Shown piece by piece: positions 50,359 to 59,153 of a DNA stretch of 64,000 bases. The notes under the pieces were generated by a model. That model was not told the DNA's origin, ran no database searches, and was given only the letters and a program-made list of their open reading frames with translations. The stretch covers positions 248,001 through 312,000 of the forward strand of contig NKIW01000001.1 in NCBI GenBank assembly GCA_002256205.1, read 5' to 3'. Source of the DNA: Rhizobiales bacterium PAR1. GTDB taxonomy: Bacteria; Pseudomonadota; Alphaproteobacteria; Rhizobiales; Beijerinckiaceae. Within the stretch, counting starts at the first letter, position 1. Each line of letters opens with the position of its first letter. The position numbers were made by a program, and so were the translations under genes.

Positions 50359-51792
50359 ATGCAGCTTGAGACAGGAACCACGCTCGACGGGTTCCTGATC
50401 GGGAACAAGATCCACGAAGGCGGCATGGCCGAAATCTGGGAGGTCACCAAGGAAGGGATCGATATCCCGCTGGTGATGAAAGTCCCGTTGATTCTCGATG
50501 GCGACGATCCCACCATGATCGTCGGCTTCGAATGCGAGCAGATGATCATCCCGAGGCTTTCCGGCCCGCATGTGCCGAAGTGCATCGCGCTCGGCGACTT
50601 CTCGAAGCAGCCCTACATTGTGCTCGAACGCATTTCCGGCGAGAGCCTGCTCAAGCGCTTCAAGGAAGCGCCGCTCCCCATCGCGGAGGTTGTGGAACTC
50701 GGCGCGAAGATCGCCACCGCGCTCGCCAGCCTTCATGCGCAGGACGTGATCCACCTCGATCTCAAGCCCTCGAACATCATGTTTCGCACAACCGGCGAAG
50801 CGGTCTTCATCGATTTCGGCCTTTCGCGCCACCTCAAACTGCCGGACCTTCTGGCTGAGGAATTTCGCGTGCCCATGGGCACCGCACCCTATATCGCGCC
50901 GGAACAGGTTCTGAAGCTGCGGGAGGAACCGCGCAGCGATCTCTTTGCGCTCGGCGTGCTGCTATATACCCTGGTGACCGGCGAACGCCCCTTCGGCAAC
51001 CCCAAGCACACCACGAAGGCGCTGCTGCGCCGACTTTATGAGTCGCCCACCCCTCCGCGTCTCATCCGCAAGGATATTCCGGGCTATTTGCAGGAGATCA
51101 TCCTGCGTTGCCTTGAGGTGAAGCCCGAACGCCGCTACCCGACCGCGCGACAACTTGCCTTCGAACTCTACCACCCCGAGCAGGTCGCGTTGACGGATCG
51201 CGCCACGCGCGAGAAAACCAACTGGTTCCGCAACATGATTGCCGGGCGCATCGGCGGTTCCGGCAAGGCCCCGCTCACCCGCCTCGAAAGCTACCGCCAC
51301 GCCGCGACCGCACCAATCATGATGGTCGCGGTCGATCTGGCGCCGGAACAGGTCGCACTGGCCACGGATCTGCGCGATCTCGTCAAGCGGCTGCTGGTGA
51401 CCTCACCGGATTCCCGCCTCGCCTGCGTCAACGTGCTGAAAACCGCGAAAATCGGCCTCGATACGCTGGTCGAAAATGATGGCACCTCGATCCACGTCAA
51501 GCGCCTTGTGGAACTGAAGAACTGGGCAGCGGAAATGCGTCTGCCACCAGAGCGCATCACCTTCCACGTGCTCGAATCGCCCGATCCGGCGGAGGCCCTG
51601 CTGACCTTTGCCAGCAACAACCATGTCGATCACATGCTGGTCGGCGCGCGCGGTTCAGGCGGCGTCCGGCGTTACCTCGGCTCGGTCTCGACCGCCATCG
51701 TCGCCGAGGCGAGCTGCACGGTGACAGTTGTGCGCCATCCGGCGGAAGACAAGCACCACGACGAAACGGAAACAGCAGCAGAAGAAGCCTAG
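50359..51792 (+). CDS. Serine/threonine protein kinase fused to a universal-stress (UspA) domain
   Basis: 477 residues from ATG 50359; an in-frame TTG at 50350 with AAGGA upstream is an alternative. The kinase domain is complete: Gly-rich loop IHEGGMAEIWEV, Lys41 in VMKVP, catalytic HLDLKPSN (D134), DFGLSR (152-157), APEQ (180-183). From about residue 305 a UspA domain follows (IMMVAVDLAPEQVALATDLR) with the nucleotide-binding GARGSGGVRRYLGSVS. No membrane helix or PASTA repeats. The preceding phosphoesterase may reverse its action; that is inference. Confidence 0.9.
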   Translation: MQLETGTTLDGFLIGNKIHEGGMAEIWEVTKEGIDIPLVMKVPLILDGDDPTMIVGFECEQMIIPRLSGPHVPKCIALGDFSKQPYIVLERISGESLLKRFKEAPLPIAEVVELGAKIATALASLHAQDVIHLDLKPSNIMFRTTGEAVFIDFGLSRHLKLPDLLAEEFRVPMGTAPYIAPEQVLKLREEPRSDLFALGVLLYTLVTGERPFGNPKHTTKALLRRLYESPTPPRLIRKDIPGYLQEIILRCLEVKPERRYPTARQLAFELYHPEQVALTDRATREKTNWFRNMIAGRIGGSGKAPLTRLESYRHAATAPIMMVAVDLAPEQVALATDLRDLVKRLLVTSPDSRLACVNVLKTAKIGLDTLVENDGTSIHVKRLVELKNWAAEMRLPPERITFHVLESPDPAEALLTFASNNHVDHMLVGARGSGGVRRYLGSVSTAIVAEASCTVTVVRHPAEDKHHDETETAAEEA

Positions 51793-51810
51793 GGCGGGAG
51801 ACAAAATGCT

Positions 51811-52497
51811 CTAGCGCTGTTCGCTGGCGTCCCGTGCAAGCCTGAACTTCGCCAGTTCTGTCGGGCTGAGCCAATAGATCTCATCCGAAGAGGTTTTGTC
51901 GATCAGCGAGACAAGGCCCTGATCGATGCCCATTTTCCGGAAGTACTGGAGATAGGCATTACGAACCTCGTCGTGATCGACCTTGCCGTTGACCGCCTGC
52001 CGCGTCGTCGGATCAAGCACCGTGGGGCCGGTGTGGGATTTATGGACGCCGATCCGGCTGCCCTTGACATAAAAGCGCTTGGTGCCCGCCGCGAGCACGA
52101 TGACGCAGGCAGAGGCACAAGTCCCAGCCGTGAGCCCCTGCCCGCGCGTGACGATACTGCTCACCGGGCGACCAACCAGTACCATCATGTTGAGTTTACG
52201 GATCACCGCACCAAGGGTTGCCGCACCGGCAGTAAATCCCCCGGGCGAATCGAGCAGCACCATGTTGGAGAGTTTTTCGCGCGCGCCGGCGGTCTGGATG
52301 AACTCGGCGAAGAGCACGTATTCGTTCTGCTGGATCGTCCCGGAGGCGACGATCACCTTCGGGCAAGTTCCCTTGCAGCTCGGCAGATCGGCATCGACCA
52401 GATCATAGGACATGGCCTGCACAGGCGCCGCCAGCATAAGCCCGAGAGCCAGAACACCACCGCCCGCAAAAACTCGCCAAAGCGCGCCCCTGAGCAT
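51811..52497 (-). CDS. Exported ClpP/crotonase-fold protein (COG3904-like), paralogue 2
   Basis: 228 residues with a signal peptide (GGGVLALGLMLAAPVQA). It shares the layout of the 47218-47937 product: a Cys pair (SCKGTC), VLLDSPGGFTAGAATLG, VGRPVSS, TCASACVIVLAAG with Ser129 at the expected nucleophile, and IGVHKSH (His152). ATG 52497 is chosen because the signal peptide begins directly after it. It is convergent with the kinase gene, whose stop is 18 bases away. Confidence 0.8.
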   Translation of the reverse strand: MLRGALWRVFAGGGVLALGLMLAAPVQAMSYDLVDADLPSCKGTCPKVIVASGTIQQNEYVLFAEFIQTAGAREKLSNMVLLDSPGGFTAGAATLGAVIRKLNMMVLVGRPVSSIVTRGQGLTAGTCASACVIVLAAGTKRFYVKGSRIGVHKSHTGPTVLDPTTRQAVNGKVDHDEVRNAYLQYFRKMGIDQGLVSLIDKTSSDEIYWLSPTELAKFRLARDASEQR

Positions 52498-52555
52498 CAC
52501 GCAAAACCCCCTGTCCAACCGGGACGAACCCAACATGCCACAGCCAAGGCGCAGG

Positions 52556-52589
52556 CGACAACAAAAACGCCCCGGTTTCCCGAGGCGTT
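52556..52589 (-). terminator. Rho-independent terminator of lon
   Basis: On the minus strand AACGCC and GGCGTT close a hairpin with inner C/G pairs (CGG/CCG) and run into TTTTTGTTG. It lies about 90 bases past the lon stop and upstream of the next minus-strand gene. Confidence 0.7.
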
Positions 52590-52631
52590 GATGTCACAGC
52601 ATGGACAAGCGCTTAAGGCGATTGTCGATCA

Positions 52632-52673
52632 GTGCATCATCCCCTGATCCCGTTCAGGAAAGAGATGATGCAC
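52632..52673. repeat. Long inverted repeat just after lon
   Basis: GTGCATCATC and GATGATGCAC form a perfect ten-pair stem whose loop contains a second CCTGA/TCAGG stem. It begins five bases past the lon stop, before the terminator, and has no T tract. It could protect the transcript 3' end. Confidence 0.6.
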
Positions 52674-52678
52674 CGGAC

Positions 52679-55117
52679 TTAATGCGCGAGCGCCGAAAGC
52701 TCGTCGTCTCCTTTGGAAGACGCCGTCGCCGCGGCTTCCGGTTCCACCCAGGTGATCGGTTCTGGCTGGCGGATCAACGCCTGCTTGAGCACCTCATCCA
52801 TCCGCGAAACAGGGATGATCTCCATCCCGTTCTTCACATTGGCCGGGATATCCGCGAGATCCTTGACGTTATCCTCGGGGATGAGGACAGTCTTGATCCC
52901 GCCGCGCAAAGCCGCGAGCAGCTTTTCCTTGAGACCACCGATCGGCAGCACACGACCCCGCAACGTCACCTCACCTGTCATCGCAATATCGCGGCGGACG
53001 GGAATGCCCGTCATCACCGAGACGATGGCGGTCGCCATCGCGATACCGGCGGAGGGCCCGTCCTTCGGGGTCGCGCCTTCGGGCACATGGACATGGATGT
53101 CGCGCGTATCGAACAGCGGCGGCTTGATGCCGAATTCGATAGCGCGGCTGCGGACGTACGACGCCGCCGCCGAGATCGATTCCTTCATCACGTCCTTGAG
53201 GTTGCCAGTGACGGTCATCTTGCCCTTGCCGGGCATCATGACGCCTTCGATGGTCAGGAGTTCACCACCCACCTCGGTCCAGGCAAGGCCGGTTACGCCG
53301 CCCACCTGATCCTCGGTTTCCGCCATGCCGAAGCGATACTTCGCCGGTCCGAGGTATTCCTCGACCTTGGCTTCATCGATGACGATGGACTTCACCGGCT
53401 TGTCCGTCCCCGCCGACAGTAGGATTTCCTTCACAGCCTTGCGGATGAGGTTGGAAATCTCGCGTTCGAGGTTACGCACGCCGGATTCACGGGTGTAGCG
53501 CCGCACCAGAAGCTGCAAAGCCTCCGGCGTGATTGACCATTCCTTGTCATCGAGACCATGCTTCTTGAGCGAATTGGCGATGAGATGCTTGCGGGCAATC
53601 TCGGCCTTTTCATCCTCGGTGTAGCCGGCGATCCGGATGATTTCCATACGGTCCATCAGCGGGCCGGGAATGTTGAGCGTATTCGCTGTCGTTACGAACA
53701 TCACGTTCGAGAGGTCATAATCGACCTCCAGGTAATGGTCGTTAAACGTCGTGTTCTGCTCGGGGTCGAGCACCTCAAGCAGCGCACTCGACGGATCGCC
53801 GCGGAAATCCTGCCCCATCTTGTCGATTTCATCGAGCAAGAAGAGCGGGTTCGAGGTCTTCGTCTTGCGCAAGCTCTGGATGATCTTGCCCGGCATAGAG
53901 CCGATATAGGTCCGGCGATGGCCACGGATTTCCGCTTCATCGCGCACACCGCCAAGGCTCATGCGGATGAATTCGCGGCCCGTCGCCTTGGCGATGGACT
54001 TGCCCAGCGAGGTCTTGCCGACGCCCGGAGGACCGACAAGGCACAGGATCGGCCCGGTAAGCTTGTTCGCCCGGCTCTGCACCGCGAGGTACTCGACGAT
54101 CCGGTCCTTGACCTTGTCGAGGCCAAAATGATCGGCATCGAGGATCTCCTGCGCAAGGCGCAGATCCTTCTTGACTTTCGAGCGCTTGCCCCACGGCAGG
54201 GCCAGCATCCAGTCCAGATAGTTGCGCACAACCGTCGCTTCTGCCGACATCGGCGACATCTGACGCAGCTTGCGCAGCTCGTGGAGCGATTTCTCCCGCG
54301 CTTCCTTGGAAAGCTTGGTGCGGGTGATCTTTTCCTCGAGTTCAGCCAGTTCGTCCTTACCGTCCTCGTCGCCGAGTTCCTTCTGGATCGCCTTGATCTG
54401 CTCGTTGAGGTAATACTCGCGCTGGGTCTTCTCCATCTGGCGCTTGACGCGCGTGCGGATGCGCTTCTCGACCTGAAGGACCGAGATCTCGCTTTCCATC
54501 AGCCCGAGCACCTTCTCAAGGCGCTTCGAGACCTTCACGACTTCCAGCACGGCCTGCTTATCGGCGATCTTCACCGCCAGGTGAGAGGCGACCGTATCGG
54601 CCAGCTTGGCGTAATCCTCGATCGCGCCAATGGTGGAAACCACATCGGGTGAAACCTTCTTGTTGAGCTTGGCATAGCCCTCGAATTCGTTCGTCACCGA
54701 ACGGGCCAGCGCCTCGGTCTCGACCTTGTCACCATAATCCTCGGCGAGCACGCTCACTTCGGCTTCGAGGAACTGGTCGTTCTCTATGGTCTTGAGGCGC
54801 TTGGCGCGGCTCACGCCTTCCACCAGCACCTTCACGGTGCCATCTGGCAGCTTGAGAAGCTGGAGCACGGTCGCAAGGCTGCCGATCTGATAGATCTGGT
54901 CCTCAGCCGGGTCATCCTCGGTCGCGTTGAACTGCGTCGCCAGCAGGATGTGGCGATCGGACTTCATCACTTCTTCGAGCGCCTTGATCGACTTCTCACG
55001 CCCGACGAAGAGCGGAACGATCATATGCGGGAATACGACGATATCCCGCAGTGGCAGCACCGGAACCACTTCCGTGGTGCCGGGAACGGGTGCAGGACGC
55101 TTCTTGTCAGCGCTCAT
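52679..55117 (-). CDS. lon: ATP-dependent protease Lon
   Basis: Lon degrades misfolded and regulatory proteins in the cytosol; in Caulobacter its substrates include DnaA, CcrM and SciP. It has 812 residues. The N-terminal LAN domain begins [20 protein letters not shown], the AAA+ Walker A is [13 protein letters not shown] and Walker B precedes LLDEIDKMG. The catalytic Ser is in [13 protein letters not shown], and the Lys is near the C-terminus. ATG 55117 gives [14 protein letters not shown] heat-shock-type promoter candidate lies about 190 bases upstream, and a terminator follows. Confidence 0.97.
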   Translation of the reverse strand: MSADKKRPAPVPGTTEVVPVLPLRDIVVFPHMIVPLFVGREKSIKALEEVMKSDRHILLATQFNATEDDPAEDQIYQIGSLATVLQLLKLPDGTVKVLVEGVSRAKRLKTIENDQFLEAEVSVLAEDYGDKVETEALARSVTNEFEGYAKLNKKVSPDVVSTIGAIEDYAKLADTVASHLAVKIADKQAVLEVVKVSKRLEKVLGLMESEISVLQVEKRIRTRVKRQMEKTQREYYLNEQIKAIQKELGDEDGKDELAELEEKITRTKLSKEAREKSLHELRKLRQMSPMSAEATVVRNYLDWMLALPWGKRSKVKKDLRLAQEILDADHFGLDKVKDRIVEYLAVQSRANKLTGPILCLVGPPGVGKTSLGKSIAKATGREFIRMSLGGVRDEAEIRGHRRTYIGSMPGKIIQSLRKTKTSNPLFLLDEIDKMGQDFRGDPSSALLEVLDPEQNTTFNDHYLEVDYDLSNVMFVTTANTLNIPGPLMDRMEIIRIAGYTEDEKAEIARKHLIANSLKKHGLDDKEWSITPEALQLLVRRYTRESGVRNLEREISNLIRKAVKEILLSAGTDKPVKSIVIDEAKVEEYLGPAKYRFGMAETEDQVGGVTGLAWTEVGGELLTIEGVMMPGKGKMTVTGNLKDVMKESISAAASYVRSRAIEFGIKPPLFDTRDIHVHVPEGATPKDGPSAGIAMATAIVSVMTGIPVRRDIAMTGEVTLRGRVLPIGGLKEKLLAALRGGIKTVLIPEDNVKDLADIPANVKNGMEIIPVSRMDEVLKQALIRQPEPITWVEPEAAATASSKGDDELSALAH

Positions 55118-55310
55118 GGCTCTATCCTTGATTCAAACCGCCCCGTCCGTCAAAGCCGGAAATGGGCACGGCCCCCGGCAGCATACCGGGAAAGGTGACG
55201 GCATCGGCTCCCTGATCCCCTTACAGGAACTTCGGGATTCCCGTCCCCGCTTGTCGCGCCGGACGCTGGAAAGGCCCGTGAGGCGCCCATCCGATACCAA
55301 GTTGAGTAGA

Positions 55311-55339
55311 ACGTGGTGTCGATTCGGCTCGCTTGCAAG
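55311..55339 (-). promoter_or_regulatory. Candidate RpoH (sigma-32) promoter of lon
   Basis: On the minus strand CTTGCAA (55339-55333), 14 bases, and CACCACGT (55318-55311) resemble the alphaproteobacterial heat-shock pattern CTTGAAA-N13/14-CCCCATAT. The -35 is a good match and the -10 fair. Confidence 0.35.
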
Positions 55340-55404
55340 GCCGGCGTGGGTCCGGCAGGGGCCAAATCGTGCTTCACGTTATGGTGAGGCCTCCATGCCA
55401 CACC

Positions 55405-55444
55405 CGAAACGAAAACGCCGCACGGAAAAAGGCTCCGCGCGGCG
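55405..55444 (-). terminator. Rho-independent terminator of clpX
   Basis: On the minus strand CGCCGCGCGG and CCGTGCGGCG pair over ten positions (one G-U) around AGCCTTTTT and run into TTTTCGTTTCG. It begins 36 bases past the clpX stop. Confidence 0.8.
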
Positions 55445-55479
55445 TGAAAATCGCCTCAGGGGGCTCGGAAACGCCGCGC

Positions 55480-56745
55480 TCAGGCGCTCGCCGCTTCCGG
55501 TTCTTCCTTGCGCTCGCCGTAGATGTAGAGCGGCTTGGCTTTACCTTCGATGACCTCGGCACCGACAACCACCTGCTCGACGCCATCAAGGCCCGGCAGA
55601 TCGAACATCGTATCGAGGAGAGTGCCTTCCATGATCGAACGAAGGCCGCGCGCGCCAGTCTTGCGTTCGATGGCCCGGCGGGCCACGACCGAGAGCGCAT
55701 CGTCGTTGAAGGTGAGTTCCACGTCTTCCATCTCGAAGAGGCGCTGATACTGCTTGACCAGCGCGTTCTTCGGCTCGGTCAGGATGCGCTTGAGCGCGTC
55801 CTCATCAAGGTCTTCCAGCGTCGCGATGACCGGCAGACGACCGATGAATTCCGGAATGAGACCGAACTTCAGCAGATCTTCCGGTTCGACCTGACGGAAC
55901 ACCTCACCGACGCGGCGATCATCCGGGCTCTCGACCTTGGCGCCGAAGCCAATCGAGGTGCCCTTGCCACGCTGCGAGATAATCTTCTCCAGGCCGGCGA
56001 ACGCGCCGCCGCAGATGAAGAGGATGTTGGTCGTATCCACCTGCAGAAATTCCTGCTGCGGATGCTTGCGCCCGCCCTGCGGCGGAACCGAAGCGACCGT
56101 GCCTTCCATGATCTTCAGCAGCGCCTGCTGGACGCCCTCGCCCGAAACGTCGCGGGTGATCGAGGGATTGTCCGACTTGCGGGAGATCTTGTCGATTTCG
56201 TCGATATAGACGATGCCGCGCTGGGCGCGCTCGACATTGTAATCCGCCGCCTGCAACAGCTTCAGGATGATGTTCTCGACGTCCTCGCCGACATAGCCGG
56301 CTTCGGTGAGCGTCGTTGCATCGGCCATCGTGAACGGCACATCGAGGATGCGCGCCAAGGTCTGGGCGAGATAGGTCTTGCCGCAACCGGTCGGGCCGAC
56401 GAGCAGGATGTTCGACTTCGCCAGTTCGATATCGTTGTGCTTTGTCGCGTGGTTGAGGCGCTTGTAATGGTTGTGAACCGCCACAGCGAGCACGCGCTTG
56501 GCGTAGAACTGGCCGATGACATAATCGTCGAGGATCTTGGCGATTTCCTTCGGGGTCGGAACGCCATCCTTCGCTTTCACGAGGGTTTTCGATTCCTCAC
56601 GGATGATATCCATGCACAGCTCGACGCATTCATCGCAGATGAAAACGGTCGGGCCCGCGATGAGTTTGCGGACTTCGTGCTGGCTCTTGCCACAGAAGGA
56701 GCAATAGAGGGTGCTCCGGGAATCGCCACTTGCGGTCTTGCTCAT
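55480..56745 (-). CDS. clpX: ClpXP unfoldase ClpX
   Basis: ClpX recognises, unfolds and feeds proteins into ClpP. It has 421 residues. The N-terminal C4 zinc domain ([15 protein letters not shown] and then CDECVELC) is intact, Walker A is [12 protein letters not shown], Walker B is [13 protein letters not shown], and the pore loop and GFGA region follow. ATG 56745 ([17 protein letters not shown]) has AGGAGA upstream. It lies 271 bases after clpP on the same strand, in the classic clpP-clpX-lon order. Confidence 0.97.
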   Translation of the reverse strand: MSKTASGDSRSTLYCSFCGKSQHEVRKLIAGPTVFICDECVELCMDIIREESKTLVKAKDGVPTPKEIAKILDDYVIGQFYAKRVLAVAVHNHYKRLNHATKHNDIELAKSNILLVGPTGCGKTYLAQTLARILDVPFTMADATTLTEAGYVGEDVENIILKLLQAADYNVERAQRGIVYIDEIDKISRKSDNPSITRDVSGEGVQQALLKIMEGTVASVPPQGGRKHPQQEFLQVDTTNILFICGGAFAGLEKIISQRGKGTSIGFGAKVESPDDRRVGEVFRQVEPEDLLKFGLIPEFIGRLPVIATLEDLDEDALKRILTEPKNALVKQYQRLFEMEDVELTFNDDALSVVARRAIERKTGARGLRSIMEGTLLDTMFDLPGLDGVEQVVVGAEVIEGKAKPLYIYGERKEEPEAASA

Positions 56746-57016
56746 CGCCTGTCTCCTATCCGGCTCCAGAAGGACAATGCCTCGGCTAGACACCGGTTTC
56801 GGCGCTCCCATCGGCAGCGCGCACTTTTGAACGACACACTATCGGTTTCGGGAAACGAAAGAAACGTTAATCCCGGCTAAGTTCCGTGCGTCCTGCACAT
56901 CAAGGGTAATAACTTGTTCCCTCATTGCAAGTTGCAGGCCATCAAAAAGCCCGCCCAGGCGCCCCATTTTGGATCAGGAACGCGTGAACGGGCGATTTTC
57001 GAGAAGACGTGTTGCC

Positions 57017-57652
57017 TCAAAGCGGCTTCGGCGGCTCCGGCTCTTCGGTGCGCTTGGTGACGACCTGATCAATGAGGCCGAACTCCTTGGCGGCGTCGGC
57101 GGTCATGAAGTTGTCGCGCTCGAGCGCATTGTGGATCACCTCGTAATCGTTACCGGTGTGATGCACATAGATCTCGTTGAGGCGGCGCTTGAGGCCTTCC
57201 ACTTCCTTGGCGTGGATCAGGATGTCCGTCACCTGCCCCTGGAAACCGCCAGACGGCTGATGCACCATGATGCGCGCATTCGGCAACGCGAAGCGGTGGC
57301 CCTTCTCGCCTGCCGTCAGCAGGAGCGACCCCATCGAGGCTGCCTGCCCCATGCAGAGGGTCGTCACCGGGCAGCGGATGAACTGCATCGTATCGTAGAT
57401 CGAGAGGCCCGATGTCACCACGCCGCCGGGCGAGTTGATGTACATCGAGATTTCCTTCTTCGGGTTCTCGGCTTCGAGAAACAGAAGCTGGGCGACGATG
57501 AGGCTCGCCATCCCGTCCTCTACCGGACCGTTGAGGAAAATGATGCGCTCACGCAGGAGGCGCGAGAAGATATCAAAGGCCCGTTCGCCGCGGCTCGATT
57601 GCTCGATGACCATCGGAACGAGGGAATTGTAGGTTTCAATCGGATCGCGCAT
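57017..57652 (-). CDS. clpP: ATP-dependent Clp protease proteolytic subunit ClpP
   Basis: The tetradecameric serine protease partner of ClpX/ClpA. It has 211 residues. The catalytic Ser is in [15 protein letters not shown], the His in MVHQPSGG, and the oligomer region [12 protein letters not shown] is conserved. ATG 57652 gives [18 protein letters not shown], the usual start in alphaproteobacteria. A 145-base leader separates it from the upstream transporter, which is on the same strand. Confidence 0.97.
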   Translation of the reverse strand: MRDPIETYNSLVPMVIEQSSRGERAFDIFSRLLRERIIFLNGPVEDGMASLIVAQLLFLEAENPKKEISMYINSPGGVVTSGLSIYDTMQFIRCPVTTLCMGQAASMGSLLLTAGEKGHRFALPNARIMVHQPSGGFQGQVTDILIHAKEVEGLKRRLNEIYVHHTGNDYEVIHNALERDNFMTADAAKEFGLIDQVVTKRTEEPEPPKPL

Positions 57653-57797
57653 TCCGGCCTCGGTTTCTTATTTACGGCGAGATTCGCCGCCGGTTTTCAT
57701 CTCTTCACCTCAACAGATAGGCATCGAATCCCCACCTGAAAAGGTCACGCGCCTAGAGGTAGCGCGAAGAAGTTCACGAATCGTATGAATCGGCGGG

Positions 57798-58997
57798 CTA
57801 TCCGGCAATCCGGAAACGAAAGAGCAACCGCGCGCCCCAGCCGAGCAGCAGGCCCCAGAAGGCGCCACCGATGCCAAAGAACGACAGGCCCGACGCCGTG
57901 ACGAAAAACGTCAGCAGCGCCGGCAAGCGTTCCGCCTCGTCTTCCGTCGCGCCCTTGATCGCGCCACCAAACGCGCCGATCAGTGCGAGGCCTGCCGCCG
58001 CCTCAATCAGGATTGGCGAGGCATGAAGCACCAGCGCCGCCGCAATCGCCGCGAGCGAGGCGAAGAGAATATAACCGATGCCGGAGAACACCGCCGCGAC
58101 ATAGCGCCGGCTGGCGTCGGCATGGGCATCGTTCCCTGCGCAAAGCGCTGCCGTGATCGCCGCGTAATTGATCGTCGGCGCACCAAAAATCGCAGTGAGC
58201 GTCGAAAGTCCGCCCGTGACCAGCAGCCCCTCTCGCATGGAATGTCTGAACCCAAAGGTCGAAAGCACGGCTAGTCCGGTAATATTCTGCGACGCCATCG
58301 TGACGATGAACAACGGCAGCGCGAGGCCGAACAGCGCCTCGATGGTAAAGGTCGGCATCACCAGCACGGGGTATGGTAGGTGAAACCCGCCAAGATTTGC
58401 TGCCCCGCCCTGCATCAGGATCGCGCCCAACGCGACAGCCCCCGCGGCCGGCACCGCCCAGAGGCGGGCAAAACGCATCATCACCAGCCAGACTGCGAGA
58501 ATCGTGAGCGCCACAACAGGCAATTCGCGGATCGCCACAAACGGCGCAAGGCAGAGTTTCAACAGCACGCCAGCGAGCATCGCATTCGCAAGCGCTTTGG
58601 GGATCGCGGCAATCAACCGCGCCAGAGGTTCCCAGAAAGCCGTGAGCACAATCAGCGCACCGACGATCAGAAAGGCGCCCGCCGCCGCCGGAAAGCCCCC
58701 CGCCACGGCACCAGTGGTCGCGAGCAGCGCCATGCCCGGTGTCGTCCAGGCGACGGAGACCGGCATCCGGCTCCTCAGACTGAGGATGATCGAGGCGATG
58801 CCCTTGGTGAAACCCACGAGCATCAGCCCGGAAGCGATCTGTGTCTCGGTTGCCCCCACGGCCGCGAGGCCCTTGATCAGGATCGCGACCGAACTCGCAT
58901 AACCCACGATCGAGACAATCAGGCCCTGAATCGCGCTTTGGCCCGAAAAATCCGCGCTGAAATGCCGCGCGCTGAGCGGCGCCACCTTGTCCGTCAT
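57798..58997 (-). CDS. BenE-family benzoate/proton symporter-like transporter
   Basis: 399 residues with about 11-12 membrane segments, of the BenE (benzoate membrane transport) family. The N-terminus (FSADFSGQSAIQGLIVSIVG), SVAWTTPGMALLATTG and FGAPTINYAAITAALCAG are family-like. ATG 58997 (MTDKVAPLSARHF) is preferred over one 13 codons upstream. No aromatic catabolism genes are nearby, so benzoate as substrate is uncertain. It lies between tig and clpP without an obvious functional link. Confidence 0.85.
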   Translation of the reverse strand: MTDKVAPLSARHFSADFSGQSAIQGLIVSIVGYASSVAILIKGLAAVGATETQIASGLMLVGFTKGIASIILSLRSRMPVSVAWTTPGMALLATTGAVAGGFPAAAGAFLIVGALIVLTAFWEPLARLIAAIPKALANAMLAGVLLKLCLAPFVAIRELPVVALTILAVWLVMMRFARLWAVPAAGAVALGAILMQGGAANLGGFHLPYPVLVMPTFTIEALFGLALPLFIVTMASQNITGLAVLSTFGFRHSMREGLLVTGGLSTLTAIFGAPTINYAAITAALCAGNDAHADASRRYVAAVFSGIGYILFASLAAIAAALVLHASPILIEAAAGLALIGAFGGAIKGATEDEAERLPALLTFFVTASGLSFFGIGGAFWGLLLGWGARLLFRFRIAG

Positions 58998-59041
58998 GAA
59001 ATCCGTCCCGCCGCAAGGGCACCGCTCAAAAAGCACCGCTC

Positions 59042-59072
59042 AAAGAAAACGCCGCCCGAGCTTGGGGCGGCG
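59042..59072 (-). terminator. Rho-independent terminator after tig
   Basis: On the minus strand CGCCGCCC and GGGCGGCG form a perfect eight-pair stem around a seven-base loop, followed by TTTTCTTTG. It lies about 70 bases past the tig stop. Confidence 0.85.
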
Positions 59073-59112
59073 TGATGATTCTGGCAATCGGCGAGGCGCG
59101 CGGCCCCGCCGG

Positions 59113-59153
59113 ATTATTCGGCCAAGAATTATTCGGCCAAGAATTATTCGGCC
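59113..59153. repeat. 15-base direct repeats carrying the tig stop codon
   Basis: The unit ATTATTCGGCCAAGA (plus strand) occurs twice perfectly and then as an 11-base partial copy. On the minus strand the unit reads as the last tig codons plus its stop: GCC GAA TAA, then twice TTC TTG GCC GAA TAA in the same frame. Confidence 0.95.

Larger units (their letters stand above)
55118..55479. other. clpX-lon intergenic region
   Basis: 362 bases with no credible gene. From the clpX side it holds a Rho-independent terminator and then a candidate heat-shock promoter reading into lon, leaving a leader of about 190 bases before the lon start. Confidence 0.7.

Noticed and set aside
56868-56880. CtrA-like half match TTAA-N7-TAAG upstream of clpX
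   Set aside because: Only one half-site is intact, and chance occurrence is likely.
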